Source of the DNA: Spirochaetota bacterium
GTDB taxonomy: Bacteria > Spirochaetota > UBA4802 > JAFGJZ01
Direction: 5' to 3'
DNA: 40,828 nt
Assembly: GCA_016934935.1 (NCBI GenBank)
Contig: JAFGRW010000023.1
Span: 1-40,828 of the forward strand
Numbering within the stretch: the stretch's first letter is position 1; each line of letters opens with the position of its first letter. The position numbers and the translations under genes were made by a program. This document shows, one piece after another, positions 11,031 through 20,524 of the stretch. The notes beneath the pieces are model-generated. The model was not told the DNA's origin. It saw only the letters and a list, made by a program, of their open reading frames with translations, and made no database searches.

Positions 11031-14000
11031 ATGCTTCTTAAACCCATTATTGACTCTTATATTTCAAGCCGTGAATATAATGAATTTCTTGAGCGTTTAG
11101 ATAATCAGAACTCAACTCGCGTTCTGGAAGGGATTTCCAGAGCTTCATTCCCTCTTTTGTGTTCATCTTGCCTGATTACAGAAAACAAAAGCATATTTGC
11201 TATTTTACCCACACCGCAGTTGGCATCCGATTTTGCAGCAGACTGTGCGGCATTTATCGAAGAAGAGCTTATTTACCGTTTTCCTTCTCCATCGGTTTTG
11301 CCTTATGAATTTCTTTCTCCATCAGAACATATCAGTCGCGAGCGTATTCGAGCTCTTTACCGTCTGCTTTCTGCAAAACCGGCTCTTTTTATTGCAGACA
11401 CAGAAGCTGTTTTACGGCTGGTTCCTACTTCAGAGAGGTTAAAACGCAATATACTCATTTTTGAAAAAGACGAAGAGTACCCTTTTGACGACGTTATCGA
11501 GACACTCGTTAAGTACGGGTATAAACGGGAAATAACGGTAAATTCGTATGGCTGCTTTGCCGTAAAGGGCGGTATTATTGACATTTTTCCACCCGAGACA
11601 GATGAACCTGTCAGGTTGGATTTTTTTGGAGATACGCTCGAATCAATAAGATATTTTGATCTGGAGTCACAGGTTTCCCGTGGTAATATTGAACATATCA
11701 GTATCTATCCAAGAAATGAATTTCTATTGTCTTCAGATGAAAGACAAACCGTTGAAGAATATATTAAGAAATCTGTTCTCGAAGGTAAAAAAATTCCGGA
11801 GCATATTAGTGAATTTGTTGAGGGATCGGAACTGCCCGATGGAGCCGGCATAGACGACCTGCTTCCACATGTTTTAGGCGGCTCTACAATCCAGGACTAT
11901 ATAAATGAGACGGTAAATCTCATTATTATTGACCCACCTGAAGTTTCAGCGAAACGTAACAGTGTTGAACACACATACAGAGATCTTTTTACCAGGAAAT
12001 CTCCTCGTGAATTAACCGTTCCAGTAGAATCGCTGATCTCGCTGGAGGCACTCGAAGATCTTCGTCAAAAAGCATTTATTATGCAGAGCTTTACTTCTAC
12101 TCCCGGATCTTTACGATTTGGACTCAAGAGCATCCCTACTTTTCACGGAAAGATTACAGCATTAAAAGAAGATCTCGCAGAACGGATACAAAATGGTTGG
12201 AAAATTTTTATTTCAACGGCTTTTGAAGGTCAATTACGTCGGCTAAGCGATCTGCTGCAGGAATTTAAACCGGCAACGGATGAAGACAAATCGGACTCTT
12301 CTTTAGTTATTTCTCTCTCGTCTTATTCGGAAGGGTTTGAAATGGAGGCAACAAAAACTTTGTTGCTAACTGATCATGACATCTTCGGTAAATCATACAG
12401 ACGAAAAAGATCATTTAAACGGAGAACCTCTCAACCTCTGAAATCTTTTCTGGATCTTGCTCCGGGAGATTATGTAGTACATATAAATCACGGTATAGGA
12501 ATTTTTCGAACAATTGAACGGATGAGCGCAGGAGGGTTTGAAAGGGATTTTTTAATGATCGAATACGCGGACGGTGACAAACTTTTTGTAGCGCTCGACC
12601 AGCTAAATATGATTCAGAAATATACCGGTGTAGACGGCAAGATTCCACGTATTGATTCATTAGGCAAAAAATCGGCCTGGAATAGAATAAAGAAACGTGT
12701 TCAGGAGTCTGTAGAGGAACTTGCCGGAGAACTTATAGAAGTTTATGCCAGGCGCAAAGCTCTTAAAGGCTACCAATACCCTCCCGACACACTTTGGCAG
12801 GAAGAGTTTGAAGCACGTTTCGAATACGAAGAGACACCGGATCAGCTGAACGCTATAGAAGATGTTAAAGACGATATGGAATCATCACAACCTATGGACA
12901 GACTAATATGTGGTGATGTCGGCTTTGGTAAAACCGAGGTCGCCATTCGGGCTGCATTTAAGGCAGCCATGGCGGGTAAACAGACAGCGCTTCTGGTTCC
13001 AACTACCATACTTGCAATGCAACACTATAAGAATTTTTTAAAACGTTTTTCTGATTATCCAGTTACCATTGAACTTATTTCACGTTTCAGATCGCGCAAA
13101 CAGATCAATGACACAAAAAGCCGTATGGCAGGCGGAGATGTTGATATTGTAATTGGAACCCATGCCCTTTTGTCAAAGGATATAGTATTTAAGAACCTGG
13201 GGCTTCTGATTATTGATGAGGAACAGCGATTTGGAGTTAAACATAAAGAGAGGTTAAAAGAACTTCGAACCCAGGTTGATGTTATGACAATGTCGGCAAC
13301 TCCGATTCCTCGAACATTACACATGTCCATGGCAGGCATAAGAGATCTATCGACAATCATGACTGCTCCTGAAAACCGTCAGTCCATTGAAACATACGTA
13401 ATGGAAGAGAACCCGGATATTCTGCAAATTGCAATAAGAAATGAGCTGGAACGGGGTGGACAGATTTTCTTTATCCATAATCGTGTTCAGACAATTGATA
13501 CTCACGCAGCCCTGCTTTCTGAACTTGTGCCAGAAGCATCGATAGCCGTTGCACACGGACAGATGAACGAACATGAACTTGAAGACATACTTATAGACTT
13601 TTTAAATAAAAAATATAATATTCTTGTAGCAACAACAATTCTGGAGAGCGGTATTGACATGCCCGACGTTAACACAATCATTATTAATCGCGCAGACACG
13701 TTTGGGCTTTCACAGCTTTATCAACTAAAAGGTCGTGTTGGCAGATCTTCTCTTAAAGGTTTTGCCTATCTGTTCTATCCTCGACACGTACCTTTAAACG
13801 AAGTTGCACAAAAACGTCTCAGAGTAATATCCGAATACACCGATCTTGGTAGCGGTTTTAAAATAGCCATGAAAGACATGGAGATTCGTGGTGCGGGTAA
13901 TCTATTGGGCAAGCAGCAATCCGGAAATATTATGGATGTCGGTTTTGATCTTTACTGTCAAATGCTCGAAGATGCCGTAAGCAGGCTCAAAGGCGAAAGA

Positions 14001-14450
14001 CATTCGGTCTATTTCCGAACTCCCCTGTTCATTAAAACAGATAATTATATTCCAGATGAGTATATAAGCGACCAAAGACAAAAAATTGAATTTTACAAAC
14101 GTTTTGAATCATGCGAAACCCTCGAAGAGATTGATCGTTTGACTGCAGAAATGATAGATCGATTCGGACATTATCCCGAACAGGTCTCAATTCTTATACA
14201 GCTTGAAACAATCAGATGTATCGCCTCTAATTTGTACATTGAAGAGATTCTTGAAGGAGAAACTTCTATTCGTATAAGAATATCAGAACAGACAAAAATA
14301 AGTACCGAAAAGCTGCTTGAGATTGTTAAAACAGACGATAGAATCATGGCTGATCCACAAAATAGCGATACTCTGATATTTAAAACCAGTGAAAAAGAAA
14401 CCGAAAAAAAGCTTATTGCTCTAAAAAAATGGTTGCATGATCTATGCTGA
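11031..14450 (+). CDS. mfd: Transcription-repair coupling factor
   Basis: Mfd is a DNA translocase that removes stalled RNA polymerase and recruits the UvrABC excision nuclease. The 1139-residue protein is full length. Visible parts in order are a UvrB-like N-terminal module (GGIIDIFPP, RLDFFGDTLESIR), the RNA-polymerase-interaction domain (LAPGDYVVHINHGIGIF), a RecG-like helicase core with Walker A GDVGFGKTE near residue 628 and Walker B DEEQ near 730, motif VGRSSLKGFAYLFY, and a C-terminal TRCF domain. I prefer ATG at 11031, since AAGGTGA at 11019-11025 lies 5 bases before it. The GTG at 11022 is inside that ribosome site and would add only three residues. Confidence 0.97.
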   Translation: MLLKPIIDSYISSREYNEFLERLDNQNSTRVLEGISRASFPLLCSSCLITENKSIFAILPTPQLASDFAADCAAFIEEELIYRFPSPSVLPYEFLSPSEHISRERIRALYRLLSAKPALFIADTEAVLRLVPTSERLKRNILIFEKDEEYPFDDVIETLVKYGYKREITVNSYGCFAVKGGIIDIFPPETDEPVRLDFFGDTLESIRYFDLESQVSRGNIEHISIYPRNEFLLSSDERQTVEEYIKKSVLEGKKIPEHISEFVEGSELPDGAGIDDLLPHVLGGSTIQDYINETVNLIIIDPPEVSAKRNSVEHTYRDLFTRKSPRELTVPVESLISLEALEDLRQKAFIMQSFTSTPGSLRFGLKSIPTFHGKITALKEDLAERIQNGWKIFISTAFEGQLRRLSDLLQEFKPATDEDKSDSSLVISLSSYSEGFEMEATKTLLLTDHDIFGKSYRRKRSFKRRTSQPLKSFLDLAPGDYVVHINHGIGIFRTIERMSAGGFERDFLMIEYADGDKLFVALDQLNMIQKYTGVDGKIPRIDSLGKKSAWNRIKKRVQESVEELAGELIEVYARRKALKGYQYPPDTLWQEEFEARFEYEETPDQLNAIEDVKDDMESSQPMDRLICGDVGFGKTEVAIRAAFKAAMAGKQTALLVPTTILAMQHYKNFLKRFSDYPVTIELISRFRSRKQINDTKSRMAGGDVDIVIGTHALLSKDIVFKNLGLLIIDEEQRFGVKHKERLKELRTQVDVMTMSATPIPRTLHMSMAGIRDLSTIMTAPENRQSIETYVMEENPDILQIAIRNELERGGQIFFIHNRVQTIDTHAALLSELVPEASIAVAHGQMNEHELEDILIDFLNKKYNILVATTILESGIDMPDVNTIIINRADTFGLSQLYQLKGRVGRSSLKGFAYLFYPRHVPLNEVAQKRLRVISEYTDLGSGFKIAMKDMEIRGAGNLLGKQQSGNIMDVGFDLYCQMLEDAVSRLKGERHSVYFRTPLFIKTDNYIPDEYISDQRQKIEFYKRFESCETLEEIDRLTAEMIDRFGHYPEQVSILIQLETIRCIASNLYIEEILEGETSIRIRISEQTKISTEKLLEIVKTDDRIMADPQNSDTLIFKTSEKETEKKLIALKKWLHDLC

Positions 14451-14789
14451 CCCAATAACAAGATGCAGAAAACTTCTGAATTGTTTTCTATTGCATGAAT
14501 ATCGCTAAATTAAAAAAAGTTTATTGTAACTTTTTTTGTTACAATATTACACACTTTGTATCATTAGGGAACTTCGAAAAATTACAATGTTCCAAAGCTA
14601 GACATGGTTTTACTGTAAATAATTATTGAACAATGCGACTCGCATACATTACTGCATAAACAAATATCATTTATTACCATGTTAAAAAGTTATTCTGATA
14701 ACTAATCATTTTTTCTGATGCAAAGCCGTTACTAAGCTTTCACGAAGAGTTGTGTCTCTTCTAATTAATATTATATCAAGGATCATAAA
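14451..14789. other. 339-base intergenic region with hairpins and a dispersed repeat
   Basis: No gene is seen. Two overlapping, mutually exclusive hairpins follow mfd: AAAAAAAGTT/AACTTTTTTT (14512-14537) and TATTGTAAC/GTTACAATA (14522-14546). The first may act as a weak terminator on either strand. The exact 19-base copy of the 10896 repeat lies at 14565-14583 without its inverted partner. The remainder is AT-rich. Confidence 0.5.
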
Positions 14790-15989
14790 ATGTTAAAAAA
14801 AGTTTCTCAGATACTCCTTTTGATTTTTGTTTCCACATCATTTTTTTCATGCGGCAAACCCTGGGTTGCTAAAATCAATGGTGAAAAATTATCTCTTGAA
14901 GAGTTTAATAACTACTACTACGCCAACAGTATATTTGTTCTAAAAAAAGATTCCCGAGAAGAGATAGACGCTCTCGCAACCAAACCTGAAGAAGTTCAAA
15001 AGTATCCTTACCTTAGCAAGCAAAAATTTCTTGAGCAAATAATCAGACAAAAACTTGTTTCTGAAGCAATTGATGAAGAAGGCTACCTTAAAGACGATAT
15101 TGATTACGATGCATTTGTCTACTTTCAACATCTGACAATCGTTGTTAACCGTTTTTCCGAACTGAAATTTGAAGGCAAAATTGATGTTACGATGGAAGAC
15201 ATTGATAAGGAATTTCAATCTAACCGTGCACTTTACGAGCAGGCTCCCCTTGATCAGGCCGAGCGCTATATCAGACAAAAAATTCAATATGAAAAGCTTC
15301 AGGCTTTATCTGAAGAAGTACTTTCCGAAATCAAGGGTCGCCATAAAATTGAACGGGACGAAGAGCTTGTAAAAAAAGCATTAGAAAAAGATCCTGCTAA
15401 ACGTCCGTCAGAAGGAGTCCTTCTGACTATTGATGGTGAAGAAGCATTGACTGTTCCATTTTTTAACGCCCTCTATTATGTACAGCATACATCCAACTAC
15501 GATCTGAAAAATGAGGAGGTTGATAAGCTTGCACAATCTGAGGAGTATGTAAAACAGAATCCCATGCTGGATCGAAAATTATTTTTCGAGCAACTGGTAC
15601 AGATGATTCTATTTTATGACGAAGCTCTTAACGGTGAAGAGTTTAAAATGAAAGAGGACAAGCATCTAGAGTATATGCTTAAAATACAGGAAGACATAAT
15701 GAAAGTCGGTTACTATATACGTAAAAAATATCGTGACGAGTTGAACCCGACAGACGATGAGATAAACAAAGCCTACAACCAGAACAAAGAACGTTTTGAA
15801 GGTGTTCCTCTTGACCAGGCTGCCATGTACATAAAACAGCAGATTCTTAGCCAACGATTACAGGCTAAGGGCAACGAAATTGTTCAAAACGCAAAAGAAC
15901 GCAGCATAATCGAATATAACATGAAAGCTTTATTAGAAGAAAGCAAAGATAAAGAAGATAAGGCTAGTGAGTCTTCTAAAGAGGAATAA
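14790..15989 (+). CDS. SurA-like periplasmic lipoprotein with internal duplication
   Basis: The 399-residue product starts with a lipoprotein signal (MLKKVSQILLLIFVSTSFFSC, lipobox FFSC). It then has the helix-rich start typical of the SurA/PpiC chaperone family (VAKINGEKLSLEEFNNYY). No parvulin isomerase domain is visible, so it would act as a chaperone-like protein, not an isomerase. Its two halves repeat each other. NRALYEQAPLDQAERYIRQK (first half) matches NKERFEGVPLDQAAMYIKQQ (second half), and KINGEKLSLEEFNNYYY matches TIDGEEALTVPFFNALYYV. AAGGATC precedes the ATG. A terminator follows at 16030, so the gene is probably its own unit. The function is inferred from fold only. Confidence 0.75.
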   Translation: MLKKVSQILLLIFVSTSFFSCGKPWVAKINGEKLSLEEFNNYYYANSIFVLKKDSREEIDALATKPEEVQKYPYLSKQKFLEQIIRQKLVSEAIDEEGYLKDDIDYDAFVYFQHLTIVVNRFSELKFEGKIDVTMEDIDKEFQSNRALYEQAPLDQAERYIRQKIQYEKLQALSEEVLSEIKGRHKIERDEELVKKALEKDPAKRPSEGVLLTIDGEEALTVPFFNALYYVQHTSNYDLKNEEVDKLAQSEEYVKQNPMLDRKLFFEQLVQMILFYDEALNGEEFKMKEDKHLEYMLKIQEDIMKVGYYIRKKYRDELNPTDDEINKAYNQNKERFEGVPLDQAAMYIKQQILSQRLQAKGNEIVQNAKERSIIEYNMKALLEESKDKEDKASESSKEE

Positions 15990-16029
15990 TGCCGTACAAT
16001 TTTAAACTCTTTGTTATTTATTAAAGACT

Positions 16030-16069
16030 ATATCCGGCATATGTTATTGTGCCGGATATTATTATTTTT
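16030..16069 (+). terminator. Terminator after the SurA-like gene
   Basis: ATATCCGGCA (16030-16039) and TGCCGGATAT (16050-16059) form a perfect 10-bp stem with a 10-base loop, followed by a T-rich run (TATTATTTTTA). It lies 40 bases after the stop codon. Confidence 0.75.
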
Positions 16070-16175
16070 AATGTTTAATTATCAGAGTAAATTTTAAAAC
16101 ATATCAACTCGTACCTTTGCGAATGGAAACAAGCATTTAACTTAACCTGAAACAATACCAAAATAATTTAAATTT

Positions 16176-16982
16176 ATGAAAATTTATTCTATAACATTAT
16201 CCTCAGTTATTGCTCTCTCGGTTCTTTTGCTATACTGCTGCTCTTCAGACAATTCTGACGAATCACCAAAAAACAGTATTACAAAAAAACATCCGCTAAT
16301 TATCGCTTATCCCGGAACAATTAGGTCAGTTGAGAATAATTATGTTACTTTTTATAATAACACTGTCTTATCTTATGATGACGGTAAAGTAAGAAATTTT
16401 AAGCAAAAACTCGATAACAGCAGTATTAAGGATATGTTTAGTCAAGTGTATATTCCCGGGGCGTTACGAATTCCCAATAATAACGAAGATCCGGGACGAT
16501 TTAGAAATCATGATTTTTTCAACACCATGTATGGTGAGACAATTAATCAAATTGAAAAAAATCTGGTTACAATTATTTGGATGCCCGGTATCTCTGGTAA
16601 AAAACTCAGAGTTACAAAGGTTAATAATGTCGATAAACACTTACAAAATGTTTCAGATAAATTGATGCTATTATCAGATAGTTTTCACAAATATGTTGAT
16701 AACCCGGCAGGCACTTATGTTTACCGGAAAATTGCCGGAACCGACCGACTTAGTGCACACTCATACGGTATTGCCATAGATATTAATCTTGATTATTCTC
16801 ACTATTGGCGTTGGGATAAACACAAGGATCCAGATAATATTATTTATAAGAATCTAATCCCAGAAGAGATTGTTAAAGTATTTGAATCTGAAGGTTTTAT
16901 ATGGGGGGGGCGATGGTATCATTATGACACCATGCACTTTGAATACCGTCCCGAACTTCTTACTGACAAAACTAACCTATAA
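16176..16982 (+). CDS. M15-family D-Ala-D-Ala carboxypeptidase-like lipoprotein
   Basis: This is a likely zinc peptidase that trims peptide stems of peptidoglycan. The 268-residue protein begins with a lipoprotein-type signal ending LLYCCSS. The C-terminal third carries the M15 zinc site: H195 and D202 in SAHSYGIAID, then H254 in DTMHFEYRPEL, after the aromatic block WGGRWYH. No clear ribosome site precedes the ATG, so translation may be weak or the start may differ. A run of eight G bases at 16903-16910 lies inside the codons for the active-site region and could be a slippage spot. It is followed at 20 bases by the NamZ-like gene, then mltG, so the three likely work on cell-wall turnover. 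Confidence 0.85.
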   Translation: MKIYSITLSSVIALSVLLLYCCSSDNSDESPKNSITKKHPLIIAYPGTIRSVENNYVTFYNNTVLSYDDGKVRNFKQKLDNSSIKDMFSQVYIPGALRIPNNNEDPGRFRNHDFFNTMYGETINQIEKNLVTIIWMPGISGKKLRVTKVNNVDKHLQNVSDKLMLLSDSFHKYVDNPAGTYVYRKIAGTDRLSAHSYGIAIDINLDYSHYWRWDKHKDPDNIIYKNLIPEEIVKVFESEGFIWGGRWYHYDTMHFEYRPELLTDKTNL

Positions 16983-17002
16983 ACAACAGAGGCCTAAACT
17001 AT

Positions 17003-18235
17003 ATGTTAAAAAAAATTTCAGTTTATATCGGCATTATATCACTGACTTTGTTTGCATGCGGTCTTCCGGTTAAGTCATCGGATAAGTCTTTGGATACATC
17101 AGAAGACAAGGCTGCAACAGTCAGGACCGGACTCGATATTTTGTCCGAAACAAACTGCAAAAAACTAAAAACCAAAAAAGTTGCCCTTGTAACAAATATG
17201 ACTGCAGTTAATAACAAAAACATACATATAGTTGATATCATGAAAACCAACGATATCAAAATAGTAAAAATCTTCACACCTGAACACGGTTTTTCGGCAA
17301 AGCTGGACACGAAAATAGAAAACGATAAACTTGGTACAATACCTCTTCTTTCTCTTTACGGTAAACGCCGCAAACTTGATCCGAAAGAACTTTCTGACGT
17401 AGACATTGTAGTTTTTGATATACAAACTGTTGGTGCTCGTTATTATACATACAAAGCTACTCTCGTGTATATAATGCAAGCAGCAGCAAATGCAAGAAAA
17501 AAGCTTATCGTACTTGATCGCCCCAATCCGGCCGGAGGTGTTATTGTCTCTGGTTTTATGCCTCAGAAAGGCTTAACTGACAGGTTCACGTCAATATTTC
17601 CCTTCCCCATTCGCCCAGGAATGACAATTGGCGAGCTTGCTCTAATGTTTAATAAAGAACACAATATTAACTGTAATCTTGAAGTTATAGCAATGCAAAA
17701 CTGGAAAAGATCCATGCTTTTTTCTGATACAAATCTTCCCTGGCACAACCCTTCTCCAAACATAAATCGCGAAGAGGCTGCAATTTTATACAACGGACTC
17801 GGCTGGCTTGAAACCACCAATATATCAATGGCAAGAGGGACTGATCTCTCCTTTGAAATGATGGGCGCTCCATATATTGATTCATCAAAATTGATAAAAA
17901 AAATAGGCAAGGTTTCAGGAGCTGTTCTTAAACCTGTAAGCTTTATTCCAAAAGCTGAATACCACAAGCATTATAATAAACGTTGTTTCGGAATTCAAAT
18001 TTCAATGACAGATAAACGGAATTTTGATCCTTTTCCGCTGGGACTGAAGATTTATAAAGCCATGAACGAACTCTACCCTGAAGAATATATATCCTTTTCC
18101 GGGCTTAAAACAAGCAGCGGCCGGCATAATCTCAAATCGGATATACAAAAGAAATCCATAAAACAGATAATCATCAGCACCAAAAAAGAGATAAATGAAT
18201 TTATGAAAATTCGCAAAAAATATCTCTTATACTGA
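17003..18235 (+). CDS. namZ: NamZ-like exo-beta-N-acetylmuramidase (DUF1343) lipoprotein
   Basis: DUF1343 proteins (glycoside hydrolase family 171) include NamZ, which releases N-acetylmuramic acid from the non-reducing end of peptidoglycan fragments. The 410-residue protein has a lipoprotein signal (MLKKISVYIGIISLTLFAC). Family signatures follow: KVALVTNMTAV, FTPEHGF, FDIQTVGARYYTY, VLDRPNPAGG, WHNPSPNI and GLGWLETTNISMARGTD. The ligand-lined E and H of PEHG and the DIQ-x-GARYYT block are intact. AGAGG precedes the ATG. It sits between an M15 carboxypeptidase and MltG, which fits a muropeptide recycling or remodelling role. Cell location at the envelope is inferred from the lipobox. Confidence 0.85.
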   Translation: MLKKISVYIGIISLTLFACGLPVKSSDKSLDTSEDKAATVRTGLDILSETNCKKLKTKKVALVTNMTAVNNKNIHIVDIMKTNDIKIVKIFTPEHGFSAKLDTKIENDKLGTIPLLSLYGKRRKLDPKELSDVDIVVFDIQTVGARYYTYKATLVYIMQAAANARKKLIVLDRPNPAGGVIVSGFMPQKGLTDRFTSIFPFPIRPGMTIGELALMFNKEHNINCNLEVIAMQNWKRSMLFSDTNLPWHNPSPNINREEAAILYNGLGWLETTNISMARGTDLSFEMMGAPYIDSSKLIKKIGKVSGAVLKPVSFIPKAEYHKHYNKRCFGIQISMTDKRNFDPFPLGLKIYKAMNELYPEEYISFSGLKTSSGRHNLKSDIQKKSIKQIIISTKKEINEFMKIRKKYLLY

Positions 18236-18302
18236 AATTTATTACCTGGAGATTATTTTTGCAATTATTTCAGATATATACGGAATTATGGTTTAAAAAA
18301 TT

Positions 18303-19322
18303 ATGAAAATAAAAATTATTACAGCTTCAATAGCTGCTTTTGTTTTGGTTATTATATTCACTGTGATTGTGTTCTTCTATCTTAATTCGGCACCCGGCGG
18401 CTTTACTTCTGAAACTGGATACACCGTCCAAGGCGGCTCGACCGTTAGATCTAACGCGCAAGAGCTGAAAGAGTACGGATTGATAAAAAACACGGATTTT
18501 TTTGTGCTTCTTTCATATATCTCCGGAAAAAAAAACATGTTAACAGGAACCTATACTATTTATCCGGGATCAAACAGTCTGGAGATACTTGATAAGCTCT
18601 CTAAAGGATCTGTTGTTACCGTGCAAATAACAATTCCAGAGGGGTACAATGTATATTCTATTGCCAGCCGTTTTGAAACTGCCAAAATATGCCGTGAGGA
18701 CAAATTTCTTTTTTACGCCTTTGACAGAACTTTTCTTGAATCTCTCGGCATTAAAGCACCATCGGTTGAAGGCTACCTCTACCCTGATACCTACTCGTTC
18801 GCTCCAGGTTCTGACCCGCGTGAGATTATTCGCCATCTTTATAAACAAATGCTTCATAAACTTGACGAGATTGATTACAAAGAAAGAATGCCGGAGGGGC
18901 TTGATTTAAACAAACTTCTGTTTTTAGCCTCTATTATAGAAGCCGAAGCACAAGTGAAAAACGAACAACGATTAATCTCATCTGTTTTTCATAATAGAAT
19001 AAGAAATAATATGCGCTTTGACTCTGACCCCACAGTCAGGTACGCTGTAAAAAAATTCGGCGGCCGTCTAAGGTACAAGGATCTTGATTCACCATCTCCA
19101 TACAATACCTATCGGAAATTTGGATTCCCTCCCGGACCAATAGCGTCTCCCGGCATTGGAGCAATTGAAGCAGCACTTAATCCTGTAATAAGCGATTATC
19201 TCTATTTTGTGGCAAGAAATGACGGCACACACTATTTTTCCAGAACTCTGTCACGCCATAACAAGGCAGTGGATTATTACCAAAAAAACATAAACAATGG
19301 ATTTGTCGATGAACAATTATGA
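18303..19322 (+). CDS. mltG: Endolytic murein transglycosylase
   Basis: MltG cleaves nascent glycan strands at the inner membrane and is thought to set their length. The 339-residue protein has one N-terminal membrane segment (residues about 6-28), a LysM-like stretch (GYTVQGGSTVRSNAQELKEYG, VTVQITIPEGYNVYSIA) and the YceG catalytic domain. The catalytic glutamate is E213 in the ASIIEAEAQ motif. The family blocks VEGYLYPDTY, SVFHNRI, MRFDSDPTVRYA and SPYNTY..GFPPGPIASPG are all present. No strong ribosome site is seen ahead of the ATG. Its 3' end overlaps the U32-family gene, so the two are probably cotranscribed. Confidence 0.95.
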   Translation: MKIKIITASIAAFVLVIIFTVIVFFYLNSAPGGFTSETGYTVQGGSTVRSNAQELKEYGLIKNTDFFVLLSYISGKKNMLTGTYTIYPGSNSLEILDKLSKGSVVTVQITIPEGYNVYSIASRFETAKICREDKFLFYAFDRTFLESLGIKAPSVEGYLYPDTYSFAPGSDPREIIRHLYKQMLHKLDEIDYKERMPEGLDLNKLLFLASIIEAEAQVKNEQRLISSVFHNRIRNNMRFDSDPTVRYAVKKFGGRLRYKDLDSPSPYNTYRKFGFPPGPIASPGIGAIEAALNPVISDYLYFVARNDGTHYFSRTLSRHNKAVDYYQKNINNGFVDEQL

Positions 19323-20523
19323 AATAGTATCACCTGCCGGAAATCTTGAAAAATTAAAATTTGCAGTTCTTTACGGTGCTCATAGTGTCTATTTTGGCGG
19401 GGACTCGTTTAACCTGCGGGACAAATCCAGAAATTTTTCTCATCAGGATATTGAAGATGCTCTTCGATTTTGCAAGGCACATAACGTTAAAACCACCTTT
19501 TTACTGAACTCGTTTGTTCATGAGGATGATATCAAACAACTCCGTGAATATGTGAAATCCATCGAGCACTTTGACTTTGACGCTGTTATGATATCAGATC
19601 CGGCAACACTCGAAATTGTACAAAACTCACAACTTGACTGCCGTATTTACCTATCTACACAGATGTCCACACTTAATCATCTTAGTGCAAACTTCTGGCA
19701 CAGAAACGGAATTTCCCGAATTGTTCTCGCTCGTGAGACGACTCTTGATGATATTAAAAAGATACGTGACTCAAGTTCGGTAGAACTCGAAATTTTCGCA
19801 CATGGTGCTGTATGTATCTCTTATTCCGGTCGTTGTTTATTAAGCCGGTATCTTTCAGGAAGAGACGCAAACCAGGGGGCGTGCTCGCATCCATGCCGGT
19901 GGAACTTTGCATTAGTCGAAGAAAAACGCCCAGGTTTTCATCTTGAAATTATTGAACATAAACGGGACACGCATATACTCTCATCCAAGGATCTTTGTCT
20001 TATACATAAAATTACTAGTTTTAAAGATGCCGGTGTTAACGCTTTTAAAATTGAAGGGCGTATGAAATCTCTCTATTATGCAGCTAATGTAACCCGAATT
20101 TACAGACATGCACTTGACAACCCGGATCTTAATAATTCTTTCAAGGATTTTTATAACAGTGAGCTTGATCTTGTCAGTCACCGCCCCTATACAGATGATC
20201 TTTTCAATGAGTTTAGTGACATGGAAAATCGGGATGTACCATATATAAAAAAAGTGGTCTTTTTAGGCTATATTAACAATGAAGAGCAGACTGATAATCC
20301 TGTTGTCAAAACCTTTAATCCAATACGTCCTGGCGATATAATTGAAGCAATTTCTCCCTTAAACAGAGACAATATACTTGACACGGAGCTTACTGTGCTT
20401 GAAATTAGAAATAAGGACACGCAGCAGCCGGACGAGTTGGCAAGACCTAACTCTGAATCCTATATCAAATTTGACAAATCAATTCCCGGAAACAGTATCC
20501 TTAGAAAAAAAATGGCGGTTTAA
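19309..20523 (+). CDS. U32-family (TrhP/YegQ-like) protein
   Basis: Despite the name 'peptidase U32', well-studied members (TrhP, RlhA) hydroxylate tRNA or rRNA bases using prephenate. The protein has the standard opening (YEIVSPAGNLEKLKFAVLYGAHSVYFGG) and the cysteine cluster of the family in the middle: HGAVCISYSGRCLLS, then NQGACSHPCRWNF, four Cys likely binding Fe-S. The C-terminal part follows FKIEGRMKSLYYAANVTR. I prefer the ATG at 19309, giving 404 residues that align with the family start. An in-frame ATG at 19297 adds four residues. Either way it overlaps mltG. Whether the target is tRNA or rRNA cannot be told from sequence here. Confidence 0.85.
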   Translation: MNNYEIVSPAGNLEKLKFAVLYGAHSVYFGGDSFNLRDKSRNFSHQDIEDALRFCKAHNVKTTFLLNSFVHEDDIKQLREYVKSIEHFDFDAVMISDPATLEIVQNSQLDCRIYLSTQMSTLNHLSANFWHRNGISRIVLARETTLDDIKKIRDSSSVELEIFAHGAVCISYSGRCLLSRYLSGRDANQGACSHPCRWNFALVEEKRPGFHLEIIEHKRDTHILSSKDLCLIHKITSFKDAGVNAFKIEGRMKSLYYAANVTRIYRHALDNPDLNNSFKDFYNSELDLVSHRPYTDDLFNEFSDMENRDVPYIKKVVFLGYINNEEQTDNPVVKTFNPIRPGDIIEAISPLNRDNILDTELTVLEIRNKDTQQPDELARPNSESYIKFDKSIPGNSILRKKMAV

Positions 20524-20524
20524 A

